A stretch of 64,000 nt of DNA from Chryseobacterium scophthalmum (GTDB lineage Bacteria; Bacteroidota; Bacteroidia; Flavobacteriales; Weeksellaceae), in contig NZ_FSRQ01000005.1 in NCBI RefSeq assembly GCF_900143185.1, forward strand, positions 225,405-289,404, written 5' to 3'. This document shows positions 9,700 to 19,571 of the stretch, one piece after another; the stretch's first letter is position 1; the number at the start of each line of letters is the position of its first letter. The notes under the pieces are model-generated. The model saw nothing but the letters and a program-made list of their open reading frames with translations. It had not been told where the DNA came from and ran no database searches. The position numbers were made by a program, and so were the translations under genes.

Positions 9700-9789
9700 A
9701 TGTTTAAGTACGTTCTAAATGGTTTAATTTTAATATCATTAATTTGTAATTTCAACAGGTCACACAATAGAATCGAGAATAAATTTTAA
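9700..9789 (+). pseudogene. Possible relic of a lost array member
   Basis: The short frame starts MFKYVLNGLILISLICNFN, a signal-peptide-like stretch, then runs into AGAATCGAGAATA (9770-9782). The same 13 bases end copy 1 (its NRE stop codons) at 9503-9515, and the next 15 or so bases are also similar. The simplest reading is the fused 5' and 3' remains of a deleted array copy. A chance match cannot be excluded. Confidence 0.35.
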
Positions 9790-9830
9790 ATTTTGTTTAT
9801 GATTTATTAACAATATATTAAATATTATTT

Positions 9831-9838
9831 TAATTTTG
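9831..9838 (+). promoter_or_regulatory. -7 box upstream of IgGFc-like copy 2
   Basis: TAATTTTG, 24 bases before the ATG. The leader AAATCCTAATTCCATA is nearly identical to that of copy 3 (AAATCCTAATTCTATA), evidence of recent duplication including the control region. Confidence 0.5.
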
Positions 9839-9862
9839 TAGAAATCCTAATTCCATAATTTT

Positions 9863-12800
9863 ATGAAAAGATTTCTACTCAGCTTAGCATTAATACTCGG
9901 CATGTTTACGTCTCTGTTTGCACAGAGAGATACAGAACATTGGATCGCACCCTATTATGCTACCGCTGGAGGGTACACAAATAAATTATATTTGTCTACC
10001 GACAATGCAACACCTTTTGCAGTCACTGTCTATAGCAATAATGCAGTTATAGGAACGGTAACAATTAGCAAAAACAACCCAATGACCTTCGACATTCCGG
10101 TCACTACAATCTCAGCTAATCTTGCTGCGGATGCATTTAATGTTATTACTAAAGGAGTGTATCTACAAGGAAGTAAACCATTCTACTGTACGCTAAGAAT
10201 GGGGCAGTTCTCACATGGAGAAATTGTTACCAGTAAAGGTAAAGCAGGCCTTGGAAAGGAGTTTTACGTAGCTAATACTCCATCTCTTGCAACATTTAAT
10301 AACTTTACAGCGGGAGTTTTAGCAACAGAAAACAATACAGTAGTTACAGTAACCTGGAATGGTAGCGTCACATTTTTTGGAGCGCCTACAAACCCAGCAC
10401 CAACAAACACCCATACTTTCACTTTAAACAAAGGGCAATCTTTTATTTTTGCAGGAAACACCTCAGGAACAGCACCTTTTATGGGAGCTAAAATTGTTTC
10501 AGATAAACCGATTACATTAACCAACGGAAACGTTAACGGAAATTTCGGAGCTACAGGAACTGCGGGCGGATCTGACGCCATTTTAGACCAATCTGTTCCC
10601 GTAGAAAGACTAGGTAGTACTTTTGCAATGGTGAGAACTAAATCTACCACCTCAGATTTAGAAGGTGGAATTGTAATCGCTACAGAAAATAATACAGACA
10701 TATTTTTAAATGGTGCGGGAGCCGCCGTTGCCACTATCAATCAAGGGCAATGGTATAGAATTCCGGGAAGTGCTTATCAATTACAAGGGACTAATAACCA
10801 TTACAATATGTTGGTTACAACTTCCAAAAATGCATATTTATATCAGTTGGTTTCTGTAAACGATAATAGTGCAACTTGTGGGTTTAACTATATTCCCCCA
10901 TTGAACTGTTTTTTACCTAGAAAAATCGATGAAATTGGAAAAATCAACGAAATGCCTGGTTATACCGGTACGATTAATCTAAAATTAAATATCTTAACAG
11001 AAGCAGGAGCTACAGTATTAGTAAACAATGTCCCTCCAACTCCAGCACAAGGGCCTTATCCTCTCACAGGAAATACAACATGGGTAACCTATGCTATTGA
11101 AGGAATACCAGACAATTTAACCATTACATCGACCAAAGCCGTTACAGCAGGTATTAACGGCGGATATGAAACAGCTGGATACGGAGGATATTTTGCAGGA
11201 TTCTCTTCAATTCCGGTAATTTCAAAACAGACGGGAGAATGTATTCCCGGAATTATTTTAGAAGTTGATGATGGTTATGACAGTTATCAATGGTTTTTGA
11301 ACAACGTCGCAATTCCTGGAGCAACTGCTCACACAATAACTCCTGCGGTTGCCGGAAACTATACTGTTAAAGTAACGATGGGAACTTGCCCACCAGTGAC
11401 AACACCAATATACAAGGTATTTACTTGTTTGGCGCAAACCACTCAAAACATAAATATCTGTGGTACAAAAGCAATTGTTCCTACATTTACAAACTCAACT
11501 CAAACACCAGTTCCAGGAACTGTTGTAATTGTTACAGCACCAACAAATGGAACTGCAACACCTAATCCAGCTACAGGAGTAATTACTTATGTTCCAAACC
11601 CTGGATACTTAGGACCAGATAAAATTGTTTATAAATTCTGTGGTAATGCTACCGAATTTGTAGATTGTGAACAGATAACTTTAAATTTAAATGTGGTTCC
11701 TTTTGTACTGACAGACAGAACTATTAAAGCTTGTCAATACGCAGGAAATGGATTTTTTGATTTAACAACAGCAAATGTAACAGACAATGCGGTACCAACA
11801 ACAAAAAAATTCTATCCTACTCTAGCTGATTTAAATGCAAACACCAATCAGATTACTAATCCAACTAATTATTTCTCAGGATTAGGCTCAGTATATGTAA
11901 GAGTTTTAACGGCTGAAGGTTGTGTAGGAAATGCTAAAATTACTTTAGATTTCTTCCCTACTCCAGTAGTTAAGGAAGCAACTTTAACAGAATGTTTCAT
12001 AGAAAACAATGAAACTAAAGGTAAATTTAATCTACTAAACGCAAATATAACGGCTGAAGCACCGGTTACAAAAAAATTCTATCCTACTTCCACGGATGCA
12101 AGTAACGGAACTAATGAAATTTTAGGAGTTGATGCATATATTTCAGGAAACGGAGCTGTATATGCAAGAGTTTTCAACTCAAATGGTTGTTATGCAATAG
12201 CAAAAATCAACCTTAAAGTAACTCCTCCGAAACGATCTCCGTTATTGGTTGATAAATACATCTGTATTGACGACAGAACTACTTTAGATGCAGGTCCTGG
12301 ATATCAATCTTACCGTTGGAGCACTGGTGCAACTACCCAATCAATAGTAGGAGTGGCAGTAGGTGATTACTGGGTAATTCTTCAGGATTCAGGATGTTCT
12401 GTGAAACAGTTTGTAAGCGTGAAGAAAGCACAAGATCCTGTTATTACTTCAATTGAAATTTCTAACAATACAGCAACAGTAATTGTAACTGGAGGAATAG
12501 CACCATATAAATTCTCTGCAGACGGAGTAACTTGGCAAGACTCTAATGTGTTTACCAATCTTACAAGAGGACAGCAAACATTCTATGTAAAAGATTCTTT
12601 CAATTGTAATCCTATTTCAGTGGAGGTTACTATTCCTAATTTAGTAAATGCAATTACACCTAATGGAGATAACGTAAATGACTACATAGATTATAGAGAA
12701 TTAGCTTATAAGGATAATCTTATCTTCGTAATTTATGACAGATATGGTAACAAAATATTCACAGGTGATAAGTCTAATAATTACAGATGGGATGGAACCC

Positions 12801-12919
12801 ATTCTAATAAAAAGATTGTAACAGGAACATATTGGTATCACATCAACTGGAATGAACCCAACGCAACAAAAACTCCAATTAAATATACAGGTTGGATTCT
12901 TGTTAAAAACAGAGAATAA
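9863..12919 (+). CDS. Giant T9SS type-B surface protein, IgGFc-binding-like, copy 2
   Basis: 1018 residues with the same plan as copy 1 but fewer modules. After the signal peptide (MKRFLLSLALILGMFTSLFAQ) it starts RDTEHWIAPYYAT, as copy 3 does, while copies 1 and 4 have LD-EHWFAPM. The IgGFc-like region includes TSKGKAGLGKEFYV, GAKIVSDKPITLTNGNVNG and PPLNCFLPRKIDEIG. Then come an Ig-like unit, a cadherin-like unit and two shorter modules with KKFYPT. The type-B sorting end is ITPNGDNVNDYIDY through WILVKNRE. Copies 2 and 3 are the closest pair of the array by eye. It is a probable surface adhesin with unknown ligand. Confidence 0.85.
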   Translation: MKRFLLSLALILGMFTSLFAQRDTEHWIAPYYATAGGYTNKLYLSTDNATPFAVTVYSNNAVIGTVTISKNNPMTFDIPVTTISANLAADAFNVITKGVYLQGSKPFYCTLRMGQFSHGEIVTSKGKAGLGKEFYVANTPSLATFNNFTAGVLATENNTVVTVTWNGSVTFFGAPTNPAPTNTHTFTLNKGQSFIFAGNTSGTAPFMGAKIVSDKPITLTNGNVNGNFGATGTAGGSDAILDQSVPVERLGSTFAMVRTKSTTSDLEGGIVIATENNTDIFLNGAGAAVATINQGQWYRIPGSAYQLQGTNNHYNMLVTTSKNAYLYQLVSVNDNSATCGFNYIPPLNCFLPRKIDEIGKINEMPGYTGTINLKLNILTEAGATVLVNNVPPTPAQGPYPLTGNTTWVTYAIEGIPDNLTITSTKAVTAGINGGYETAGYGGYFAGFSSIPVISKQTGECIPGIILEVDDGYDSYQWFLNNVAIPGATAHTITPAVAGNYTVKVTMGTCPPVTTPIYKVFTCLAQTTQNINICGTKAIVPTFTNSTQTPVPGTVVIVTAPTNGTATPNPATGVITYVPNPGYLGPDKIVYKFCGNATEFVDCEQITLNLNVVPFVLTDRTIKACQYAGNGFFDLTTANVTDNAVPTTKKFYPTLADLNANTNQITNPTNYFSGLGSVYVRVLTAEGCVGNAKITLDFFPTPVVKEATLTECFIENNETKGKFNLLNANITAEAPVTKKFYPTSTDASNGTNEILGVDAYISGNGAVYARVFNSNGCYAIAKINLKVTPPKRSPLLVDKYICIDDRTTLDAGPGYQSYRWSTGATTQSIVGVAVGDYWVILQDSGCSVKQFVSVKKAQDPVITSIEISNNTATVIVTGGIAPYKFSADGVTWQDSNVFTNLTRGQQTFYVKDSFNCNPISVEVTIPNLVNAITPNGDNVNDYIDYRELAYKDNLIFVIYDRYGNKIFTGDKSNNYRWDGTHSNKKIVTGTYWYHINWNEPNATKTPIKYTGWILVKNRE

Positions 12920-12937
12920 AACTCACTACTTAATACT

Positions 12938-12968
12938 AAGCCACAACTTAACGGTTGTGGCTTTTTTT
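12938..12968 (+). terminator. Terminator after IgGFc-like copy 2
   Basis: Perfect stem AAGCCACAAC/GTTGTGGCTT with 6-base loop, then T-run. Confidence 0.9.
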
Positions 12969-13033
12969 AGCTATTCATTACTTATTTTTTAGTTATTTTT
13001 AATATTTTTTATAATACTTTTAAATTATTCTAT

Positions 13034-13041
13034 TATTTTTG
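13034..13041 (+). promoter_or_regulatory. -7 box upstream of IgGFc-like copy 3
   Basis: TATTTTTG fits TAnnTTTG, 21 bases before the ATG at 13063. Confidence 0.5.
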
Positions 13042-13062
13042 TACAAATCCTAATTCTATATT

Positions 13063-15900
13063 ATGAGAAAACTTTTACTCACATTTTTATTGATGCTTTT
13101 TAGTAGCAATATACTCTTTGCACAAAGAGATACAGAGCACTGGATAGCACCCTATTATGCATCCACAGCTGTTACAGCACAATCACTTTATCTTTCTACA
13201 GATTCGGTAACACCTTTTATAGTAACTGTATACAGCAATAATGTTGCATTGGGAAATGTAACAATCAGCAAAGGAAGTCCTCAAACCTTTATTGTTCCTA
13301 TCGCAAATGTTTCCGCTACTATGGTTTCGGAAGCTTTTACTGTAATTAATAAAGGATTATATATTAAGGCAGATAAACCTTTTTACTGTACCCTTCGATT
13401 AGTAAATTCAACTCAACATGCTGAAGTAGTAACCAGCAAAGGTAAAGCGGGCATTGGTACAGAGTTCTTTGTTGCAAGTACTCCTTCTACTCAGCTTGAT
13501 TCCAATAATTTTACTGCGGGGGTTTTGGCAACAGAAGATAATACTATAGTTACTGCCACCTGGAGTGCTACAGCAGTTTTCACATTTTTTGGAGCTACTC
13601 CGACAACTAATACTCATACATTTGTTTTAAACAAAGGGCAATCTTTTATTTTTGCGGGTCCAATATCTGCTACTGTTCCATTCATGGGAGCAAAAATTGT
13701 TGCCAACAAGCCCATTACTCTTACCAACGGAAATGTAACTGCTAATTTTGGAATTAACACTGCTTCCGGAAGAGATATTATTTTAGACCAGTCAGTACCA
13801 ACAAGCAGACTTGGAAGCACTTTTGCAATGGTAAGAACGAGATCAACCTTCCCAGATCTGGAAGGAGGAATAGTGATTGCCACTGAAAATAATACAGAAG
13901 TATATTTAAATGGATCTACAACTCCCGTTGCAACTTTATCCCAAGGACAATGGTACAGAATTTCTGGAAGCAGCTATATTGTACAGGCAGGAGGAACACA
14001 TGCCAATATGCTAATCAGTACTTCAAAAAATGTTTATTTATATCAATTAGTTTCGGTAAATAATGACAGTGCTACTTGTGGTTTTAATTATATTCCACCT
14101 TTAAACTGCTTTTTACCAAGAAAAATTGATGAGATAGGTAAAGTGGGCGAAATGCCTACAGGTACAGGAGGAGCAAGTGTTGTCCCTACTGGTACCATTG
14201 TAAAGCTTAATATTTTAACTGAAGTGGGCGCTACGGTTACTTATACTGTTAATGGAGGAGCACCAATAACTCCAACAGCTGCGCAGGGACCATTTCCATT
14301 GACAGGAAATGCTAACTGGGTAACCTATGCAATACAGCCTATTGCTGGCAATATAGCTATACAATCTAATAAAGCAGTCACTGCCGGAATTAACGGGGGA
14401 CATAGTACCTCAGGATACGGAGGATATTTCGCTGGATTTTCTTCAATCCCACTTATTGCAAAACAGACCGGAGATTGTATTCCGGGATTGGTTTTGGAAG
14501 TAGATGATAGTTATGATACATATCAGTGGTTTAGAAATGACGTTCCAATTCCTGGAGCAAATAGTAATTCTTATACACCAATCCAATCTGGAAATTATAC
14601 CGTAAGAATTACCGTAGGATCTTGTATCCCGGTAACAACTCCTGTATATAAAGTATTCACTTGTCTTGAAGAAACTACTAAAGCAAAAACTGTATGTGAA
14701 GGATATTTAAATATCATTCCACAATTTACTACATCTCCGCAGACATTCTCGCCAAGCAGTGTTCAAATAATTACACCTCCTACAAATGGTACAGCCATCA
14801 TCAACCCTATAACAGGTGTTATTGGATATACTCCAAACAATGGTTTTGTAGGTACAGATACTATCGTTTATAAATTCTGTGGAAACGATCCTGAATTTGT
14901 AGATTGTGAGCAGATTACTCTTACATTAACTGTAGCAGAAAGCCCGGTAGTAAATGATGCAATATTAAGAACTTGCTTCTTAGAAGAAAATATTGCGACA
15001 GGATTATTTAATCTTACCAATGCAATTGTAACTACTCAACCTGGTATTACTAAAAAATATTATCCTTCTGTAACTGATGCTCATAATCAAACAAATGAAA
15101 TATTGGTTCCAGATAATTATATTGCTCCAAGTGGTGTTGCTTACGTGAGAGTCAGTAATGCAAATGGATGTTATCGTGTGGCAAAAATAACATTGGTTGT
15201 TTTAGCACCTGTAGAATCTGCTGTATTAGTAGACAAAGTAATATGTGTTGAAGACAAAACGGTATTAGATGCAGGACCAGGATTTGACGGATACGAATGG
15301 AGCACAGGAGCTACTACACAAACTATTTCTAATGTAGGAGTAGGAACTTATTGGGTAAAACTGAAAACAGGAGACTGTATTACTAAGCAAGCTGTAAAAG
15401 TTTATGCTTCTGAGCAGCCGGTTATTACAAACATTGAAGTTACAGGAACAAGCATTACAGTATTTGTTACCGGTGGTGTTGCACCTTATGAATATTCTAT
15501 AAACAATATCAATTGGCAGTCTTCAAACGTATTTACAGATCTTCCGAGAGGTGATGTAAAAGTGTATGTAAGAGATACATTCAGTTGTGTACCAATTGAA
15601 GTAAAAATTACAATTCCTAATATTGTGAATGTAATTACTCCAAATGGAGACGGGGTAAATGATGTTTTAGATTATTCTGCTCTTGCCAATAAGCCAAATT
15701 TGGTATTAGGAATTTTTGATCGTTATGGAGTACAAATCTTCGAAGGAAACAAAGACACTGGTTACAAATGGGACGGAACAATAAATAAAACTAAAAAAGT
15801 TTCTACAGGAAATTACTGGTTCAGTATTACTTGGAATGAAGCAAAAACCAAAACTCCAATCAAATTCTCAGGCTGGATTTTAGTGAAAAACAGAGAATAA
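13063..15900 (+). CDS. Giant T9SS type-B surface protein, IgGFc-binding-like, copy 3
   Basis: 945 residues, the shortest of the four. Signal peptide MRKLLLTFLLMLFSSNILFAQ is followed by RDTEHWIAPYYAS. The IgGFc-like half (TSKGKAGIGTEFFV, GAKIVANKPITLTNGNV, PPLNCFLPRKIDEIG) is nearly collinear with copy 2. It keeps the cadherin-like unit (TNGTAIINPITGVIGYTPN) but only one KKYYPS module where copy 2 has two. The sorting domain is ITPNGDGVNDVLDY through WILVKNRE. The main difference from its neighbours is module number, which suggests recombination between modules. Secretion by T9SS is inferred from the tail. Confidence 0.85.
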   Translation: MRKLLLTFLLMLFSSNILFAQRDTEHWIAPYYASTAVTAQSLYLSTDSVTPFIVTVYSNNVALGNVTISKGSPQTFIVPIANVSATMVSEAFTVINKGLYIKADKPFYCTLRLVNSTQHAEVVTSKGKAGIGTEFFVASTPSTQLDSNNFTAGVLATEDNTIVTATWSATAVFTFFGATPTTNTHTFVLNKGQSFIFAGPISATVPFMGAKIVANKPITLTNGNVTANFGINTASGRDIILDQSVPTSRLGSTFAMVRTRSTFPDLEGGIVIATENNTEVYLNGSTTPVATLSQGQWYRISGSSYIVQAGGTHANMLISTSKNVYLYQLVSVNNDSATCGFNYIPPLNCFLPRKIDEIGKVGEMPTGTGGASVVPTGTIVKLNILTEVGATVTYTVNGGAPITPTAAQGPFPLTGNANWVTYAIQPIAGNIAIQSNKAVTAGINGGHSTSGYGGYFAGFSSIPLIAKQTGDCIPGLVLEVDDSYDTYQWFRNDVPIPGANSNSYTPIQSGNYTVRITVGSCIPVTTPVYKVFTCLEETTKAKTVCEGYLNIIPQFTTSPQTFSPSSVQIITPPTNGTAIINPITGVIGYTPNNGFVGTDTIVYKFCGNDPEFVDCEQITLTLTVAESPVVNDAILRTCFLEENIATGLFNLTNAIVTTQPGITKKYYPSVTDAHNQTNEILVPDNYIAPSGVAYVRVSNANGCYRVAKITLVVLAPVESAVLVDKVICVEDKTVLDAGPGFDGYEWSTGATTQTISNVGVGTYWVKLKTGDCITKQAVKVYASEQPVITNIEVTGTSITVFVTGGVAPYEYSINNINWQSSNVFTDLPRGDVKVYVRDTFSCVPIEVKITIPNIVNVITPNGDGVNDVLDYSALANKPNLVLGIFDRYGVQIFEGNKDTGYKWDGTINKTKKVSTGNYWFSITWNEAKTKTPIKFSGWILVKNRE

Positions 15901-15924
15901 TTAATTTTCAAATAAAATATTATT

Positions 15925-15953
15925 AAAACCACGATATCATTATCGTGGTTTTT
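15925..15953 (+). terminator. Terminator after IgGFc-like copy 3
   Basis: Perfect 12-bp stem AAAACCACGATA/TATCGTGGTTTT with loop TCAT. Confidence 0.85.
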
Positions 15954-15987
15954 GTTTATTTTTAAAACTATTAACGTATTTTATTAT

Positions 15988-15995
15988 TAAATTTG
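15988..15995 (+). promoter_or_regulatory. -7 box upstream of IgGFc-like copy 4
   Basis: TAAATTTG fits TAnnTTTG, 19 bases before the ATG at 16015, the same spacing as copy 1. Confidence 0.5.
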
Positions 15996-16014
15996 TGGTA
16001 AAATCGAGTTCAAA

Positions 16015-19000
16015 ATGAAGAAAATTTTATCTTTTTTCCTTATTTTTTATATATTCTCTACTTCGCTAGCTCAGCTGGATCGAGAACATTGGTTTGCTCC
16101 TATGGTAGATCGTACAGGAAACCCAAATCCTTATCAAAAACTTTATCTTTCCACAAACCGTACTACTCCATTTGCTGTTACTATTTACAATAACAATGTT
16201 GTGATTGGTACAGTTACGATTAGCAAAAACAATCCTCAAAAATTCGATGTTCTTCGGGATTATATTATTACAACTCAGCAGACAGATTTGTTTACACCAA
16301 CCTCAAAAGGTTTATATTTAAAAGCTGACTTTCCTTTTTATGCCAACTTAAGATTTTCGGTATTTAACCATGCCGAAATTATTACTTCAAAAGGAATCGC
16401 TTCCACGGGTACAACTTTTCACGCAGCTTCTGCTCCTATTACGGTAAATAATGACATTCTCAATTTCATGACCAGTGTTTTGGCTACTGAAGATAATACA
16501 ACAGTTACGATCTCCGGGTACAAAAATACCGTACAGTTCTCAAACGGAACATCAGGAGCGACAAATCCTACTCTAACTTTTACATTAAACAAGGGACAAT
16601 CTTATATTATTGACGGTATTGGAAATATCACCGAAAATTTTGATGGATTTATTGGAGCTAAAATTGTCGCCACAAAACCTATAAACATTACCAACGGAAA
16701 CTTCAACGGCCAATATGCAGGAAACAATCCTACCAGTTCTGATATTTTGATGGATCAGTCAATACCGGTAAGTCAACTTGGGACTACTTTTGCTCTTGTA
16801 AAAGGGAACGGAAATATCGGCAGCAATATGGAAGGCGCAATGGTAATTGCCACTCAAGATAACACAGCAGTCTACGTAAATAACGAATTGACACCTATTG
16901 CTAACCTGAATACCGGGCAATATTTTGTAATTCCTGACACAAAATATCAGCTTCAGGGGACCACTCATTATAATCTTTATTTGGTAACAAGCAAAAATGC
17001 TTACGTGTATCAAATATTGGCAGGTGCAGCAACTACAGGAAATGAAGTTGCAACGGGCGGTTTTAATTTTATTCCGGCACTTAATTGCTACCTTCCAAAG
17101 CAGATTGACGAGATTGGACTCATTAATGAAAACTTTGTACATACCAATAACAATCCTACAGGAATTCTTGCCATTCCAACCAAATTAAATCTTATTACAG
17201 AAAGAGGAGCAACCGTTTTTGTCAACGGAAACCCTCCTCCTCCAGGAACAGGACCGTTTGATATGACCGGTACAACCAACTGGGTGACATATGGCATTCC
17301 CAATACAACAGGAACAATTACGGTAACTTCAACAAAAGCAATCACTGCAGGAATTACTGCAGGAAGTGATGCTGTAGGATATGGTGGTTTTTTTGCAGGA
17401 TTCTCTACGCAACCCGTTATTTTAAAATCTGGTGGAGACTGTGTTCCGGGAATTGTACTTACTGTAGACCCAGTTATCTACGACTCTTACCAATGGTATG
17501 TAGGCGGAGTTCTTATTCCAGGAGCTACGTCACCCACTTATACTCCTACCGGATCAGGAAATTATACCTGTTCAGTGACTATGGGGACTTGTGCACCACT
17601 TATAACAGCACCTTTCAAAGTTTTAAACTGTATGAAACAAACTGCTGTAACGTACAATATTTGTGATACTAAAGTGATTACTCCCGCATTTACAAGTTCT
17701 ACGCAGACTCCGGTAGCTTCAACTGTTGCCATTACTACTGCTCCAACTTTGGGAACGGCAACTATTAATGTTGCAACAGGAGTTATCACCTATACAGCGA
17801 CCAATCCTTCAGCTGGAGGAACCGACACGTTGGTATATACTTTCTGCGGAAATGATCCCAACTTTACAGATTGCGAAACCGTTACAGTAACTATTAATAT
17901 TCACCCTGTAACCGTAAACAATGCTACTTTAAACGCTTGTAATATCAACGGCAACGGAACTTTTAATCTTACAACGGCTGTTGTTACTACAAACACACCG
18001 GTTACGATTACTTATTACCCAAGTTTATTTGATGCGCAAAACGAAAATTTAGCAGCATTAATAACTGTTCCCACAACATATTCAGCACCAAATGGAACTA
18101 TCGTTTATGCCGTTGTAAAAAATCCTACTGGATGTAAAGGCATTGCACAGATTACTTTAAATCTGTTTCCTCTAGCAATTGTTACTCCCGCTAATATGGG
18201 AAATCAGTGCGACGAAAATATGGATGGAACTGTGAATGTTGTACTTTCAGATATTACCCAACTAATATTAAATAACGCGGCTTATTTTACCAACGTAAGA
18301 TATTATGCTCAATTAGCAGATGCCAATTTAGGAAACGCAAATACCCTCCCAAATAACTGGAGCTACAACATCAATACTACTATTTTTATTCGTGTAGAAT
18401 CTCCTAATGGATGTGCTCCTGTTATTCAACAAGTCAATTTTACAGTGGGTACGAAACTTACTTTAATTAAAAATACTTTCAACACCGATTTCTGCGATGA
18501 CGATTTAGACGGAATAAAACCGATGAATCTATCATTTTTCTTAAATCAGTTTACTGTAGATCCACTTGTTACCGTTACTTATCATGCAACTCTTGCAGAT
18601 GCACAGAATGATGTCTCACCAATTAGTGGTGCAGTAACTCTTACCGGATCTCATACTTACTATATAAGATTTGAAAAAAGTGGCTTCTGTCCGGATGTAG
18701 CAACCATAAGAATTAATCTTAAAGTTCCTAAAAAGTCTGATATCTTATCCAATAAAATAGTTTGTCCTAAAACCAAAACAAACTTAGATGCAGGTCCAGG
18801 ATTTGACGCTTACCTTTGGAGCACAGGCGAAACAACGCCTGCAATTTCTAATGTTTCTGCAGGAAATTATTGGGTTGAGCTTAGTTTTAACGGATGCGTT
18901 TACAGACAGTTTGTAAATGTTTCAGAATCTACTTTACCGATAATTACCTCAATTGAGATCAACGGATCTACAGTCACAATTGGAGTAAGCGGCGGTACAC

Positions 19001-19434
19001 CTGCTTACGAATATTCTCTTGACGGTTTTATTTGGCAGACTTCTAATATATTTAATAATGTAGGAAGAGGAACTCACACGATCTATGTAAGAGACTCTTT
19101 GAATTGCGAAATTGTGAAAAAAGATTTTGTAATCATTAATCTGATTAATACCATAACACCAAATGGTGACGGCAGAAATGACGAAATAGATTATTCTGCA
19201 TTGATGGGCAAAGACAATCTTGAGTTTAGAATTTTTGACAGATATGGTGCAGAAGTTTTCCGTGGAACGCCTTCCAACAAATTTACCTGGGACGGAAACA
19301 TGAAAGGAAGACCGGTTTCTACTGCAACGTATTGGTATTTTATAAGTTGGACAGAACTAGGCAATGTAACCAGCGTAAAATATTCGAGTTGGCTATTGGT
19401 AAAACACAGAAACAATAGCCTTTGGGATAAATAA
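16015..19434 (+). CDS. Giant T9SS type-B surface protein, IgGFc-binding-like, copy 4
   Basis: 1139 residues with signal peptide MKKILSFFLIFYIFSTSLAQ and LDREHWFAPM, as in copy 1. The IgGFc-like region shows TSKGIASTGTTFH, ATEDNTTVTISGYK and GAKIVATKPINITNGNFNG. Its PALNCYLPKQIDEIG departs slightly from the PPLNCFLP of the others. It has an Ig-like unit, a cadherin-like unit, a YYPSLFDAQ module and one pair of CDEN/CDDD modules homologous to the tandem modules of copy 1. The type-B sorting domain ends WLLVKHRNNSLWDK, extended beyond the usual KNRE end of the others. The intermediate module count fits expansion and contraction within the array. Confidence 0.85.
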   Translation: MKKILSFFLIFYIFSTSLAQLDREHWFAPMVDRTGNPNPYQKLYLSTNRTTPFAVTIYNNNVVIGTVTISKNNPQKFDVLRDYIITTQQTDLFTPTSKGLYLKADFPFYANLRFSVFNHAEIITSKGIASTGTTFHAASAPITVNNDILNFMTSVLATEDNTTVTISGYKNTVQFSNGTSGATNPTLTFTLNKGQSYIIDGIGNITENFDGFIGAKIVATKPINITNGNFNGQYAGNNPTSSDILMDQSIPVSQLGTTFALVKGNGNIGSNMEGAMVIATQDNTAVYVNNELTPIANLNTGQYFVIPDTKYQLQGTTHYNLYLVTSKNAYVYQILAGAATTGNEVATGGFNFIPALNCYLPKQIDEIGLINENFVHTNNNPTGILAIPTKLNLITERGATVFVNGNPPPPGTGPFDMTGTTNWVTYGIPNTTGTITVTSTKAITAGITAGSDAVGYGGFFAGFSTQPVILKSGGDCVPGIVLTVDPVIYDSYQWYVGGVLIPGATSPTYTPTGSGNYTCSVTMGTCAPLITAPFKVLNCMKQTAVTYNICDTKVITPAFTSSTQTPVASTVAITTAPTLGTATINVATGVITYTATNPSAGGTDTLVYTFCGNDPNFTDCETVTVTINIHPVTVNNATLNACNINGNGTFNLTTAVVTTNTPVTITYYPSLFDAQNENLAALITVPTTYSAPNGTIVYAVVKNPTGCKGIAQITLNLFPLAIVTPANMGNQCDENMDGTVNVVLSDITQLILNNAAYFTNVRYYAQLADANLGNANTLPNNWSYNINTTIFIRVESPNGCAPVIQQVNFTVGTKLTLIKNTFNTDFCDDDLDGIKPMNLSFFLNQFTVDPLVTVTYHATLADAQNDVSPISGAVTLTGSHTYYIRFEKSGFCPDVATIRINLKVPKKSDILSNKIVCPKTKTNLDAGPGFDAYLWSTGETTPAISNVSAGNYWVELSFNGCVYRQFVNVSESTLPIITSIEINGSTVTIGVSGGTPAYEYSLDGFIWQTSNIFNNVGRGTHTIYVRDSLNCEIVKKDFVIINLINTITPNGDGRNDEIDYSALMGKDNLEFRIFDRYGAEVFRGTPSNKFTWDGNMKGRPVSTATYWYFISWTELGNVTSVKYSSWLLVKHRNNSLWDK

Positions 19435-19555
19435 TTTAAAAATTTTAAGCCTAATAATCCTTTCTATAACATACATTAACAGTTTATTATAAAGTTTAAT
19501 ATAACTTTAACCACATATTGATAAATCTCACATAAAAACTGACGTAATTCTTATG

Positions 19556-19563
19556 TAATTTTG
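19556..19563 (+). promoter_or_regulatory. -7 box upstream of the gene at 19572
   Basis: TAATTTTG ends 8 bases before the ATG, so the transcript would have almost no leader. Confidence 0.5.
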
Positions 19564-19571
19564 CACTACAT

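Larger units (their letters stand above)
9516..9862 (+). other. Intergenic stretch with terminator and a possible gene relic
   Basis: 347 AT-rich bases between array copies 1 and 2. It holds a hairpin terminator (9639-9676), a 29-codon ORF with a signal-like start (9700-9789) that ends in an echo of the copy 1 stop region, and the promoter of copy 2 (9831). Nothing else is seen. Confidence 0.6.

Noticed and set aside
5613..19434. The IgGFc-like proteins as antibody-binding immune evasion factors
   Set aside because: The domain name comes from a mammalian mucin-like protein. Many environmental Flavobacteria carry it, so IgG binding cannot be assumed.
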